NCBI GenBank assembly: GCA_016720705.1
Contig: JADKKB010000007.1
Location: forward strand, 682,001-746,000
DNA: 64,000 bases
Direction of reading: 5' to 3'
Source: Chloracidobacterium sp.
Lineage (GTDB): Bacteria; Acidobacteriota; Blastocatellia; Pyrinomonadales; Pyrinomonadaceae
The notes beneath the pieces were generated by a model, which worked only from the letters and a program-made list of their open reading frames with translations, was not told the DNA's origin and did no database searches. Both the position numbers and the translations under genes were made by a program. This document shows, one piece after another, positions 35,311 to 43,324 of this stretch (within the stretch, counting starts at the first letter, position 1; the number at the start of each line of letters is the position of its first letter).

Positions 35311-36690
35311 TTACGCCTTTACGCACTCGCCGCGTTTCAGGAATTCACCGTCGCCTTGCTTGCCGGTGTGCTTACCGTTTTCGATGATGACGCGGCCGCG
35401 TGACAGGACGGTTTCGACCTTGCCCTTGATGGTCCAGCCTTCGTAACTCGAATAATCGACGTTCATATGTTCGTGTTCGACACCGAATTTGGTCTCGCCG
35501 TTGGGGTCGAATATTACGATATCGGCATCCGAACCGACGGCGATGGTGCCCTTTTTCGGGAACATCCCAAACATCTTGGCTGCGGCTGTCGAGGTGAGTT
35601 CGACAAAACGATTGAGCGATATGCGATTTTCGACCACGCCGCCGTTATAGATAAGTGCGAGTCGATTTTCGACGCCCGGAGCACCGTTCGGGATCTTTGA
35701 GAAATCATTGATGCCGAGTTCCTTCTGCTCTTTCATACAAAACGGACAATGGTCGGTCGAGATCACTTGAAGGTCGTCCATCTTGAGGCCTTTCCAAAGC
35801 TCGGCGCAGTTGTGCTTCTCGCGAAGCGGCGGCGTCATCACGTATTTCGTCCCATCCCAACCGTCGCCGTAATCTTCTATCGAGTGAAAAAGATACTGCG
35901 GACAAGTCTCCGCAAATGCGGAGATGCCGCGATCTCTCGCTTGGCGAACCTGATTGAGAGCATCGGTACACGAAAGGTGAACAATGTAAACCGGCGACTC
36001 TGCCATCTCTGCGATGGCGATAGCTCGGTGAACACCTTCGGCCTCAGCGATCGTTGGACGCGTGAGTGCGTGATACTTCGGAGCCGTTCGTCCGTTGGCG
36101 AGAAAGCGTTTGATGATCTCGTTTATGACGATGCCGTTCTCGGCGTGCATACAGATCAGGCCGCCGCGTTTTCCGGCGGCAGACATCGCACGAAAGATGG
36201 TCGCGTCGTCTGCCAAGAACACGCCCGGATACGCCATAAACAGCTTGAACGAAGTAATGCCCTCGTCCATCAGCTTATACATCTCCTTCTCATCGCCGTC
36301 CTCAAATTCGGTGGTGATGAGATGAAACCCGTAGTCGATGCAGGTCTTGCCCTCGGCCTTTTTGTGCCATGCGTCCACGCCCGAAGTCATCGATTCGCCC
36401 TTCGTCTGCACCGCAAAATCAATGATCGTCGTCGTCCCGCCAAACGCCGCCGCCCGCGTGCCCGTAAAGAAATCGTCCGACGCGAACGTCCCACCAAACG
36501 GCAGCTCCATATGCGTATGCGGATCGATCCCGCCCGGTATCACCAGCTTCCCGCTCGCATCAATTACCACATCCGCCTCGACATTGATCTCTTTCCCGAT
36601 CAACGAAACCGTCCCATCCTCGATCAAAATATCCGCCCTGTAGTCATCAACCGCCGTAACAACGCGTCCGTTCTTAATTAGTGTTTTCAT
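35311..36690 (-). CDS. hydA: Dihydropyrimidinase
   Basis: Zinc amidohydrolase that opens dihydrouracil or dihydrothymine to N-carbamoyl-beta-alanine, step two of pyrimidine breakdown. The 459 residues show the metal ligands GGIDPHTHMELPFG (His about 59 and 61), the carboxylated Lys in SFKLFMAYPG (about 149), HAENG (about 182), VHLSC (about 238) and the Asp in STDHCPF (about 312). Length is normal. Its 5' end is repeated, diverged and truncated, at 37494-37592, 38664-38703 and 40372-40507. The intact gene is divergent from a toxin-antitoxin pair; its upstream 50 bases differ from those before each copy. Confidence 0.95.
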   Translation of the reverse strand: MKTLIKNGRVVTAVDDYRADILIEDGTVSLIGKEINVEADVVIDASGKLVIPGGIDPHTHMELPFGGTFASDDFFTGTRAAAFGGTTTIIDFAVQTKGESMTSGVDAWHKKAEGKTCIDYGFHLITTEFEDGDEKEMYKLMDEGITSFKLFMAYPGVFLADDATIFRAMSAAGKRGGLICMHAENGIVINEIIKRFLANGRTAPKYHALTRPTIAEAEGVHRAIAIAEMAESPVYIVHLSCTDALNQVRQARDRGISAFAETCPQYLFHSIEDYGDGWDGTKYVMTPPLREKHNCAELWKGLKMDDLQVISTDHCPFCMKEQKELGINDFSKIPNGAPGVENRLALIYNGGVVENRISLNRFVELTSTAAAKMFGMFPKKGTIAVGSDADIVIFDPNGETKFGVEHEHMNVDYSSYEGWTIKGKVETVLSRGRVIIENGKHTGKQGDGEFLKRGECVKA

Positions 36691-36741
36691 CTTTTTATTT
36701 CGTTTCTTTTCGAACTGGTTTTAGGTTATTATAAGGCTGTT

Positions 36742-37020
36742 ATGGATCAAATAACCACTGCAATTTATGAAAATGGTGTGTTGCGTCCAGCTGTGTCTCT
36801 CGACCTGCCGGAACACTCGGAGGTTGAAATAACCATTCATACGCATGGCGATTCGCTTGACGATAAAGTTGGACGTGCGCTCGAAGTTGCCGGTTTGTCA
36901 ACGCCGCGAAAGATAAGAAGGTCGCCTATAAGCGATGAACGACGGGCCGAACTTGCCAGGATATTTTCCTCAAAAACCCCGCTCGGCGATTATATCCGGG
37001 AAGATCGCGACGCCAGATGA
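36742..37020 (+). CDS. DUF104 (AF2212-like) antitoxin
   Basis: A 92-residue antitoxin. The first 35 residues (ITTAIYENGVLRPAVSLDLP then EHSEVEITI) are the DUF104/AF2212-like beta domain that heads many antitoxins paired with PIN toxins. The C-terminal half is charged and probably wraps the toxin. It overlaps the PIN gene by four bases (ATGA), the usual co-translated arrangement. Fifty-one bases separate it from the hydA start in the opposite direction, so both promoters share that gap. Confidence 0.85.
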   Translation: MDQITTAIYENGVLRPAVSLDLPEHSEVEITIHTHGDSLDDKVGRALEVAGLSTPRKIRRSPISDERRAELARIFSSKTPLGDYIREDRDAR

Positions 37021-37484
37021 GTCAAATCTATTACTCGGACAGCAGCGTTCTCGTAAAACGCCACATACACGAGATCGGCACCGACTGGCTCCTTGAGTTG
37101 CTCGACCCGGCGGCCAACAACTCGATCATCACATCAACGCTAACTATCGTTGAAGGTCTGAGTGCCTTAAATCGCCGTGTCCGCGAAGCCGCTCTCGACG
37201 CAACTGATTATCCGCAGATCGCCGAGGATTTTCTCGTAATTTCAAATAACGAATATCGTTTTGTAGATGTCACCGCTGAGGTGATAGATAACACGCAACG
37301 CCTGCTCGAAACTTACCCGCTTCGCGCGGGTGATGCGATACAGCTTGCCTCTGCAATCATTTCGAGAACAACAATCCAAAGTGCCAACCTAGCCGCTCCG
37401 ATCTTTCTAGCCTCCGACATCAAACTTCTCGACGCTGCAATCGCCGAAGGTTTTACGACTGATAATCCTTTACTACACCCCTAA
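37017..37484 (+). CDS. PIN-domain toxin (VapC-like RNase)
   Basis: A 155-residue PIN domain with the expected acidic triad: Asp8 in YYSDSSVLVK, Glu in TIVEGLSALN (about 46), Asp in RAGDAIQLASA (about 105) and Asp in ASDIKLLDAA (about 132). PIN toxins cleave RNA. Translated from an ATG overlapping the antitoxin stop. Nine bases after its stop codon begins the first relic copy of the hydA 5' end (37494), so the module appears to sit exactly between two hydA 5' copies. Confidence 0.88.
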   Translation: MSQIYYSDSSVLVKRHIHEIGTDWLLELLDPAANNSIITSTLTIVEGLSALNRRVREAALDATDYPQIAEDFLVISNNEYRFVDVTAEVIDNTQRLLETYPLRAGDAIQLASAIISRTTIQSANLAAPIFLASDIKLLDAAIAEGFTTDNPLLHP

Positions 37485-37493
37485 GATACTACC

Positions 37494-37592
37494 TTTCCCG
37501 CTCAATGAAACCGTCCCGTCCTCGATCAAAATGTCGGTCCTGTAGTCATCAACCGCCGTAACAACGCGTCCGTTCTTGATTAGTGTTTTCAT
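37494..37592 (-). pseudogene. hydA 5' relic, copy B (99 bp)
   Basis: These 99 bases match the first 99 of hydA without gaps at all but seven positions and encode MKTLIKNGRVVTAVDDYRTD and on to an open end. Matching starts exactly at the ATG (37592); the bases upstream of it are unrelated to those before hydA. On the other side similarity stops at 37494, next to the PIN gene 3' end. Its ATG overlaps the TGA of the neighbouring gene (37589-38500). Confidence 0.85.
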
Positions 37593-38500
37593 AGGTTATT
37601 TAAGAAAATGATTGAACTAGAAGCCGAATAGTTTCCAAACAATAAACTCATCAAGCTTGATTTCTTAGTGAATGTCTCCCCAAGGATTTCAGGTCTCGCG
37701 TTTCCCCTTACATCGGTGGCAAATGAGACTATGTTGCTAGCTAGGCTTCTACCCTCATGAACGCCGCCGCCGTATCCTATAATAAGGTCGTAGTCGCCCT
37801 TTGAAACACGAACATAGAAGTTATAGCGAAGTTTCTGTCCTCCGGCAAGATATATCATGTAAGGATCTTGCTGAATGCCTTGTTCGACATCCACAGAGTA
37901 GCTGTCTGAGGTCAATTGACCCGCAGGTCCGTATGTTAGTCTGGGAAAACCGCAATGAGAGCCAAAATTACACCGAGTGATCTTCGCCTCCGAATCGCCG
38001 TCGGCTGGCGAAAAAGGATCGTCGTCAATTTTCTTTCCAAATACCGTTGGAGCAATCTCGGATTTCAATATGGCTACCTTAAAGCGATTTTGATTGTCGA
38101 TCTCAACGTTAAACCTGAGCGAATTGCCAGCAAGTCTTTCCTCGGTCAGAGTAAGTTTAAGGCCATCAACTGCAGGAAGTCTTTCCGATACCGTCGCATC
38201 ACCTAAAAAGTTGAATTCAGTAATTAATCCGTCTCCGGGGTTCATAGGCTGGAATACCTCAGTAGCGTCGATGCGTATCGATCTTCCAACATATGGCCTT
38301 AGAAGCTCTTTCTTCTTCTCGGAAATATACATCAAGTACGTTGAGCTATAGAGATAACAAGTGTCCCACCGGTCAAATACAACTACTCCGGAATATTCTC
38401 CCGCCGAACGTATTCCACCAAACGCCATCCCAATCCAACAAAACAAAATCAACACAGCTACTGCTATCACATTAAAGCTTGTTCTGATTAGATTGTTCAT
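37589..38500 (-). CDS. Hypothetical membrane-anchored exported protein, 303 aa
   Basis: Not recognised. Residues 8-28 are a hydrophobic signal/anchor (VIAVAVLILFCWIGMAFGG). The remainder is beta-rich and extracytoplasmic, with YSGVVVFDRWDTCYLYSSTYLMYIS early and LTLTEERLAGNSLRFNVEI in the middle (an Ig-like strand pair). There are three cysteines. Its stop codon TGA overlaps the ATG of hydA copy B. A copy of the dispersed repeat family ends about 40 bases upstream of its start. Possibly a passenger gene. Confidence 0.6.
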   Translation of the reverse strand: MNNLIRTSFNVIAVAVLILFCWIGMAFGGIRSAGEYSGVVVFDRWDTCYLYSSTYLMYISEKKKELLRPYVGRSIRIDATEVFQPMNPGDGLITEFNFLGDATVSERLPAVDGLKLTLTEERLAGNSLRFNVEIDNQNRFKVAILKSEIAPTVFGKKIDDDPFSPADGDSEAKITRCNFGSHCGFPRLTYGPAGQLTSDSYSVDVEQGIQQDPYMIYLAGGQKLRYNFYVRVSKGDYDLIIGYGGGVHEGRSLASNIVSFATDVRGNARPEILGETFTKKSSLMSLLFGNYSASSSIIFLNNL

Positions 38501-38540
38501 TGTGGCTCTTTGCCAAACGGCGTGTTGTCGCCCCTATTTC

Positions 38541-38660
38541 TCGTTGGGCTTTGCCCATCGATGTGCGGGAAAGCTGTGCTTTTCCGTCACGTCTAATAAA
38601 TGACCCAAGCGGCTATGACGCCCGTCAGGAGCGGCGGCGTAGCGGTAAAACTTTAATCCG
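38541..38660. repeat. Dispersed repeat R1
   Basis: Contains CTTTGCCCATCGATGTGCGG (38550-38569) and GACCCAAGCGGCTATG (38602-38617), both shared with R2 near 39400-39480; the second is shared with R3 at 42252. The sequence ends abruptly against hydA copy C, lacking the downstream hairpin part present in R2 and R3. Confidence 0.75.
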
Positions 38661-38663
38661 AAA

Positions 38664-38703
38664 CCGCAACAACAACGCGTCCGTTCTTAATTAGTGTCTT
38701 CAT
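38664..38703 (-). pseudogene. hydA 5' relic, copy C (40 bp)
   Basis: The first 33 bases of hydA are present with one change (38703 back to 38671), encoding MKTLIKNGRVV; similarity then fades and a stop follows. It is the shortest of the copies and is joined directly to repeat R1. Upstream of the ATG the sequence is unrelated to the other copies. Confidence 0.8.
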
Positions 38704-38795
38704 AACCATATCCCGTCAACAACGAATAACATCGTCAATCTCTCTCATCGTGCGGTATATGTCCGCTCGCAACGATCAAGACGCTTCGCTTTTCA

Positions 38796-39377
38796 TTAAG
38801 GCTTCTTCGTTTTAGCGTCTTGAATTTTCTGTTTCAACTGCTCGCCTTCAGCCTTGATCTTCGGTGTTATAAAATCCTGAACCTTAGGCAAAAGCATTGA
38901 TTGAAATGATTGCTGAACTTGGGCAGAGAGAGTGGGTAGGAATTTAAGAGCCTTCTGTCCTGTCGCGTTACTGTAGAAAGCAATTAGTTCCTTTAGTTCG
39001 GCTTCAGTGAACGCTTGGTCATAGACCTGAAAGACTGCCGCCTCTGAAATCGGTGTTATCTTCGGTTGGTCGTTGAGGAAGTCCTTTAGTTGCTGGTCAA
39101 GGCGATTGTAAGCGTCAACCGCAGACTTCCGAAGTTCCTGTTTTTGTGAATCCGTCAGTTCTTTATCGCTGTCAACGCTTCCGATAAGGTCATTCTTAAT
39201 GTCCTCAAAGGAAACATTGATTTCTAGCATCACATTGTCAGCACCAGTAAGTTTCCGAAACTTCATCACAAGAGCTTGTTTTTCTGTCTGAGGCTCCTGC
39301 TGCGCAAACGTTGAAATTCCAACGAAGGCTGTAAAGATGAGGACCACGGCGCAATAGGTAACACGAAGTTTTTTCAT
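38796..39377 (-). CDS. DUF2059 exported protein
   Basis: A 193-residue exported protein. The start at 39377 gives a signal peptide (LRVTYCAVVLIFTAFVGIST). The mature part shows the DUF2059 helical region (AVFQVYDQAFTEAELKELIAFYSNATGQKAL, then FLPTLSAQVQQSFQ). The open frame extends 44 codons upstream, but those codons are the dispersed repeat R2 read in frame and should not be taken as protein. DUF2059 proteins are periplasmic and of unknown function. Confidence 0.75.
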   Translation of the reverse strand: MKKLRVTYCAVVLIFTAFVGISTFAQQEPQTEKQALVMKFRKLTGADNVMLEINVSFEDIKNDLIGSVDSDKELTDSQKQELRKSAVDAYNRLDQQLKDFLNDQPKITPISEAAVFQVYDQAFTEAELKELIAFYSNATGQKALKFLPTLSAQVQQSFQSMLLPKVQDFITPKIKAEGEQLKQKIQDAKTKKP

Positions 39378-39399
39378 ATAGTAGTTTGATGTCCCGATT

Positions 39400-39640
39400 T
39401 CTTTGGGCTTTGCCCATCGATGTGCGGGAACGCTGTGCTTTTCCGGTACGTTTAATAAATGACCCAAGCGGCTATGCCGCCCGTCAAGAGCGGCGGCTTG
39501 AGCCGTCAAACGCGCCCACGCGGCAGATAGCCACGCTGTTTACGGCGTGGTGCGGTCGCCTAATGATCTCTAAGGGCAATTCTGGCACATAATACGTGCC
39601 AGTGTTGCGAGCACGTCGCAACTGTAACGTCCCTTTAATT
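39400..39640. repeat. Dispersed repeat R2
   Basis: Carries CTTTGCCCATCGATGTGCGG near 39407-39426, GACCCAAGCGGCTATG (39461-39476) and a REP-like hairpin CCACGC-x8-GCGTGG (39531-39550). It begins 23 bases upstream of the DUF2059 start and reads into that frame. The right end, with GCACGT-type inverted sequences, is not exactly defined. Confidence 0.75.
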
Positions 39641-39651
39641 CTAACGGCTGA

Positions 39652-40137
39652 TCAGTCTTCGTCCGAAAATGCTTGTTTCAGCGCGTATAGTTCTTTGAGT
39701 CCGGGCACGTCCTTTTCCCGGCCTGCTTCGGTTTTCGCGCGGATCAGGCCATCTATCGAGAGGATATTCACCTTGTATCCGCCGACCTCGATCACAACGC
39801 AGTCGTTAACCGCATCGAGATATGTTCCGACACCTTTAACCTTGCCCAAAAGATCGATATCACCAAAGGACGTTCTGAGTGTGAAATTTGTTGCGTTTCG
39901 TAGCGTCGATTCGTCCCAAACAAACGGAAGTTCGTCGAGAAAATTTCGAGGCCTTGGGTCAAGGGGAGCCAGAGCCTTTGCCAGCTTTACCAAATTTGTT
40001 TTTTCGCGAGAATAACAAACGTCCAAGTCCTGCGTTACATACGACGAGCCGTGACTACGAATCGCCATGCCGCCGATCACAACAAAATCAACCTTATTCT
40101 TCGCAAGTGTAATAATGGCTTCGACCAACAGACTCAT
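39652..40137 (-). CDS. AbiEii-like nucleotidyltransferase (putative toxin)
   Basis: A 161-residue nucleotidyltransferase-fold protein. The N-terminal FVVIGGMAIRSHGSSYVTQD-LDVCY (residues about 18-42) supplies the GG and DxD catalytic features of the AbiEii/MenT family, and the centre has FGDIDLLGKVKG with a third acidic residue. It overlaps its partner (40134-40343) by four bases. Such pairs act as toxin-antitoxin or phage-defence modules; the assignment here is from fold and arrangement. Confidence 0.75.
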   Translation of the reverse strand: MSLLVEAIITLAKNKVDFVVIGGMAIRSHGSSYVTQDLDVCYSREKTNLVKLAKALAPLDPRPRNFLDELPFVWDESTLRNATNFTLRTSFGDIDLLGKVKGVGTYLDAVNDCVVIEVGGYKVNILSIDGLIRAKTEAGREKDVPGLKELYALKQAFSDED

Positions 40138-40343
40138 TGATTTTTCTTTGCCTGTCTTGCTTTTCGCATTGCCTCAGCAAGAATATCCAGACCACTAATA
40201 ATGTCGTCATTCTTACGCATTCGTTCCTCAGCGGACAGCCGCAAATTCGAAACCAACAGCGTCAGATCGATCCCATAATCCCTCGCCTCAGCGATCTTGC
40301 TTCCGGGACGCGGGTTCAGCAATTTTTCTTCCGGCGTTCTCAT
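40134..40343 (-). CDS. Small partner protein of the nucleotidyltransferase (putative antitoxin)
   Basis: A 69-residue charged protein (KIAEARDYGIDLTLLVSNLRLS, about 15-36; ending in a helical Lys/Arg-rich tail). Proteins with the PGSKIAEARD-x-GIDLTLLV-x-NL signature regularly precede a nucleotidyltransferase gene in diverse bacteria. The four-base overlap with the next gene supports co-translation. Antitoxin role is inferred from arrangement. Confidence 0.65.
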   Translation of the reverse strand: MRTPEEKLLNPRPGSKIAEARDYGIDLTLLVSNLRLSAEERMRKNDDIISGLDILAEAMRKARQAKKNQ

Positions 40344-40371
40344 GGTTCTATTTTAACTCAAAATGACCATG

Positions 40372-40507
40372 TCGCATCAGCAATCTTATCCGGCTCGACA
40401 TCGATCTCTTTCCCGATCAACAAAACCGCCCCGTCCTCGATCAAAATGTCCACCCTGTAGTCGTCAACCGCAGTAACAACGCGTCCGTTCTTAATTAGTG
40501 TTTTCAT
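40372..40507 (-). pseudogene. hydA 5' relic, copy D (about 136 bp)
   Basis: Longest of the copies. From the ATG at 40507 it matches hydA without gaps for at least 120 bases (nine differences by hand count, five of them amino-acid changes) and more weakly to 40372. It encodes MKTLIKNGRVVTAVDDYRVD and continues open. Matching again begins exactly at the ATG. Its left end meets the sequence just upstream of the small antitoxin gene. Confidence 0.85.
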
Positions 40508-40541
40508 CGTCTTAATGCCTTTACTTTACGGTTACGTCGAT

Positions 40542-41534
40542 TTATTTCGGCGGTCCATAATCAATAAGTTCTGCCATTCCACCGTCTCGCTCGTTATACT
40601 TTTCGCCACGAACAACAAAAGTGAATGTTCCTCGGGCGCCATTAATCCCGGCTTTTAATAATTGCGTTCGAAGTTGTTCAGATTTGGTTCCGCGTTCCAT
40701 GTAGACATAAACCAGTCCTCGTGACGCATCAACTATTTCGAACGCATGATGGGTGGCTTGGGCTTTACCATAACCGTAGTTATAGTAGGTAGAAATCTTT
40801 ATTAATCCGCTTGCTCGCACCGGCACATCAATGAATCTTGGGATATCAGAAGTGAATTCAAGTAAATTCGAAAGCTCTCTGACTTTTGTCGAGGTTTGGT
40901 TTGGCCTTACCTCAGCCGTGAGGGGGACAATCGCATCCATAATTCTTCTAAAATCTTTTAGTTGAGTTTCCGAAAGTGTAATGACCCTTCGACTAATTTT
41001 CAGTTCAGCAGCGCTGGCAGAATAAAGGGCTTTTCGTAATCCTAGTTCTAAAGGAAGTTTGAGAACTAACCAGCTTTTCCCTGACGGGTATTGGTAAGGA
41101 ATCTCAAAGCTCTGACCATCTATAATCAAAAACGCACTATCAGAGTCCGCAATGCGCGTATATGACTTATAATTCATGTAGTCAAGCTGAAGGTAAACCT
41201 CGCTTATATTGTTAGGAACCGCACCTCGGTACTCGGCGACTGCCTTGACAAGGATTAAATCTAGCGGGCTTGATGATTCTTTAAGAACATCGAGTGGTAC
41301 AGACACTACCGACATGTTCTTGAAACGGTCGTAGTCTGTAAGGGAACTCAAATCCACATTTGAAGAAGATGTCGGTGTCGCTGATGCATCTATCTTATAG
41401 ACCCAGGTTCCGTCAGGCTTTAAGATAACTTTTTTCCCGGTCTCTGTAACAGCCGTTTGAGTTACCTCTTGAGCTCCAGCATATGTGGAGAGCAAACAAA
41501 ATAAACACAAAACTAGCTTAGCTGGTCTTTTCAT
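40542..41534 (-). CDS. Hypothetical exported protein, 330 aa
   Basis: Not recognised. It has a signal peptide (LVLCLFCLLSTYAGAQ) and an early VTETGKKVILKPDGTWVYK motif, which resembles the DUF3157-type 'G-x-x-V-x-L-x-x-DGTW-x-Y' start found in many small exported proteins. The mature part is mixed alpha/beta. It overlaps the upstream membrane-protein gene by 17 bases, so the two are likely an operon. The stop lies 34 bases before hydA copy D. Confidence 0.6.
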   Translation of the reverse strand: MKRPAKLVLCLFCLLSTYAGAQEVTQTAVTETGKKVILKPDGTWVYKIDASATPTSSSNVDLSSLTDYDRFKNMSVVSVPLDVLKESSSPLDLILVKAVAEYRGAVPNNISEVYLQLDYMNYKSYTRIADSDSAFLIIDGQSFEIPYQYPSGKSWLVLKLPLELGLRKALYSASAAELKISRRVITLSETQLKDFRRIMDAIVPLTAEVRPNQTSTKVRELSNLLEFTSDIPRFIDVPVRASGLIKISTYYNYGYGKAQATHHAFEIVDASRGLVYVYMERGTKSEQLRTQLLKAGINGARGTFTFVVRGEKYNERDGGMAELIDYGPPK

Positions 41535-42201
41535 AATTAAACATCTCCTCTGGCAGGGGAATTAGGACATCCGCGGAATATTCTCTCCCAAAATTATCTC
41601 GAAATGAAATATTTACAGAGCTACGATTTCTAGGCTCTCCTACTTCTCGAATACCAACAATGTAGTCTTTAATTTTCGCCGCTTCTAAGGTTTTCGGCAC
41701 TCCATCGTTGAACAGTTCTGAATATGCAGTTCCGCTTCCCATTGGATAAACCCATTTCTTTTCAGAGCCAAGCGATACTTCTTGCATCTCTGGGGCATTC
41801 ATTACTTCAAGGTTCGTGGACCGCACTTCGATATCTAGGATATCAACAGCTTTCTCGACGTCCCTGTTGTTAATTCGAATAGGAATCACAATATCTACAA
41901 CTCGCTGAGTTATGTTCGTCCCAAAAACACCCCGTGTCCACGAGATGGTCTTTACCTTGTCACTAATCACGGTTAGTTCGAGCATTCGTGGACGCAGCAC
42001 TCCTAACTCTTTTAACGATTTCCAACCCGCCACAAGTGCTCCCGGAATCGCCGCTAGGACGATGAAAATAGTTGGGTCACTTTTTCCTGAGATAAACTGG
42101 TAGGCGACAACATAAATAGTACATACCGGCACTAAAACTACTAGACCGATCAGTACAATGTTGATGACTCCAATTCGTCTTAGTTCCATAGTCAGTTTCA
42201 T
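41518..42201 (-). CDS. Hypothetical membrane protein, 227 aa
   Basis: The start at 42201 has AGGAT five bases upstream; the frame is open a further 19 codons, but these are repeat R3 sequence. Two membrane helices are predicted at the N-terminus (about 10-34 and 42-62), followed by an outside or cytoplasmic beta-rich domain of about 150 residues (FGTNITQRVVDIVIPIRINN; NVSFRDNFGREYSADVLIPL). No named family is recognised. It heads a two-gene unit with the exported protein that follows. Confidence 0.6.
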   Translation of the reverse strand: MKLTMELRRIGVINIVLIGLVVLVPVCTIYVVAYQFISGKSDPTIFIVLAAIPGALVAGWKSLKELGVLRPRMLELTVISDKVKTISWTRGVFGTNITQRVVDIVIPIRINNRDVEKAVDILDIEVRSTNLEVMNAPEMQEVSLGSEKKWVYPMGSGTAYSELFNDGVPKTLEAAKIKDYIVGIREVGEPRNRSSVNISFRDNFGREYSADVLIPLPEEMFNYEKTS

Positions 42202-42210
42202 TATCCTACC

Positions 42211-42490
42211 TGCGCGCGAGAACCTGTGCTTTTCCGTCACGTTTAATAAATGACCCAAGCGGCTATGCCGCCCGTTAAGGATAGGCGGCTTGAGCCGTCT
42301 TTCCGCGTTTCGCGGCAGATAGCCACGCTGTTTACGGCGTGGTTAGGATGCCTAGTGATAGCAAAGGGCGTTTTAACGTCCTTCTATTCCGGTGGCTTAA
42401 GCCAATTGTTGGTAAGGGCGTTAAAACGCCCTTCCTATCTCGATCAACCGACCACCACGCCCTAAAGTGCGTGGCTATTCGCCCAAAGGG
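42211..42490. repeat. Dispersed repeat R3, most complete copy
   Basis: Shares GACCCAAGCGGCTATG (42252-42267) with R1/R2 and carries the hairpin CCACGC-x8-GCGTGG (42323-42342), a perfect palindromic AAGGGCGTTAAAACGCCCTT region (42413-42432) with a related GGGCGTTTTAACG upstream, and an inverted partner of the first hairpin (ACCACGCCC-TAAAG-TGCGTGG, 42453-42473). The paired inverted hairpins are typical of REP/BIME elements mobilised by RAYT transposases. No transposase is in the window. Confidence 0.75.
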
Positions 42491-42518
42491 CAAGCCCCTT
42501 GAACGAGGCTAAACAAAG

Positions 42519-42720
42519 CTACGGCGTTGGCGTCTTCTTCGTCGGGCTCTTGTATTCGCTCTTTTTCTTGAGGCCGAGGACTTGGATCTCGTTGGAGCTG
42601 TCGCCGAACTGCGCTTTGACCTGTAGTTTGGATCCGAGGACGCAGTCGTGAAACGCCCATTGGGCGGCGATCTCGTCGTCGCGGCAACCTCAGCGGCCAT
42701 CGTCTCTTTTAGCTCGGTTA
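42519..42720 (-). pseudogene. Frameshifted remnant of an unknown gene
   Basis: One minus-strand frame reads VTELKETMAAEVAA, then after a one-base shift another reads DDEIAAQWAFHDCVLGSKLQ and continues, with ALGLKKK-like text, to a stop at 42519-42521. The residue composition and continuity suggest a small helical protein of about 70 residues now broken by a frameshift. The family is not recognised; only the coding appearance supports the call. Confidence 0.4.
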
Positions 42721-42912
42721 CAGCTTGATGATTTCCATATCCTTTTTCAGAAGGCGATTAACCACCTTGCTTCTGTCGATGTTCTTTTCCGCCGACAATT
42801 TATCAACGAACGCCGCGATCTCAGGCTCAAGATAGATAGGTAAATTAAACTCGCCATCAGGGTTATGAAATTTACCTCTTACACCATTTGAAAAATCATA
42901 TTCCTTTTTCAT
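42718..42912 (-). CDS. brnA: BrnA-like antitoxin
   Basis: A 64-residue antitoxin partner of BrnT, with an extended N-terminal toxin-binding arm (DFSNGVRGKFHNPD) and a C-terminal ribbon-helix-helix-like half (FNLPIYLEPEIAAFVDKLSA, KNIDRSKVVNRLLKKDMEI), which would bind the operator DNA and repress the pair. It overlaps the toxin gene by 17 bases. Order toxin then antitoxin is the brnTA norm. Confidence 0.8.
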   Translation of the reverse strand: MKKEYDFSNGVRGKFHNPDGEFNLPIYLEPEIAAFVDKLSAEKNIDRSKVVNRLLKKDMEIIKL

Positions 42913-43192
42913 ATTGTTTTGTTTCTGCTTTAGAAGCTTTTCTCGCGGAAATAATTCTGATCCGCGAACTCTCGTCGTCGAGGCTCATAAATTTATGTGA
43001 TAGGACGAGTAAGACTCCGTTTTCATCCAAACCAATTGTAATCCAACGTTCCTCTAATCGACTACCTTCGACGTCCGGGATCGAGAGCAAATTTGGGTCC
43101 CGAAAAACGCTCGTCGCCCGCTCAAAGTTAACTTTGTGCTTGCGAATATTGCCCCTTGCTTTCTTTGGATCCCATTCAAAATCGTAACGCAT
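42896..43192 (-). CDS. brnT: BrnT-type RNase toxin
   Basis: A 98-residue BrnT toxin of the RelE-like fold. The N-terminal FEWDPKKARGNIRKHKVNFE-RATSVFRDP (about 5-33) is the family hallmark, followed by EERWITIGLDENGVLLVL and the closing RIRIISARKASKAETKQYE motif with the conserved Arg-x-Ile-SAR. BrnT is a ribosome-independent RNase. No internal damage is seen, so the brnTA pair may be active. Confidence 0.9.
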   Translation of the reverse strand: MRYDFEWDPKKARGNIRKHKVNFERATSVFRDPNLLSIPDVEGSRLEERWITIGLDENGVLLVLSHKFMSLDDESSRIRIISARKASKAETKQYEKGI

Positions 43193-43324
43193 AGCAACAA
43201 ATTATCTGAAAGCCAAACAAGTCCGTCGTTTTAGAACCCTTCCTAGTCAAACCGGAATTCTTCTCGGATTTGAGGACGAATCCTTGGCTCCGTACATCTG
43301 CCGTCGGCATACTCATTATTCTCA

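Noticed and set aside
39378..39509. N-terminal extension of the DUF2059 protein (44 codons)
   Set aside because: The codons are repeat R2 sequence, also found before other genes; the signal peptide begins at 39377.
42202..42258. N-terminal extension of the 227-aa membrane protein
   Set aside because: It is repeat R3 read in frame; a ribosome site precedes the ATG at 42201.
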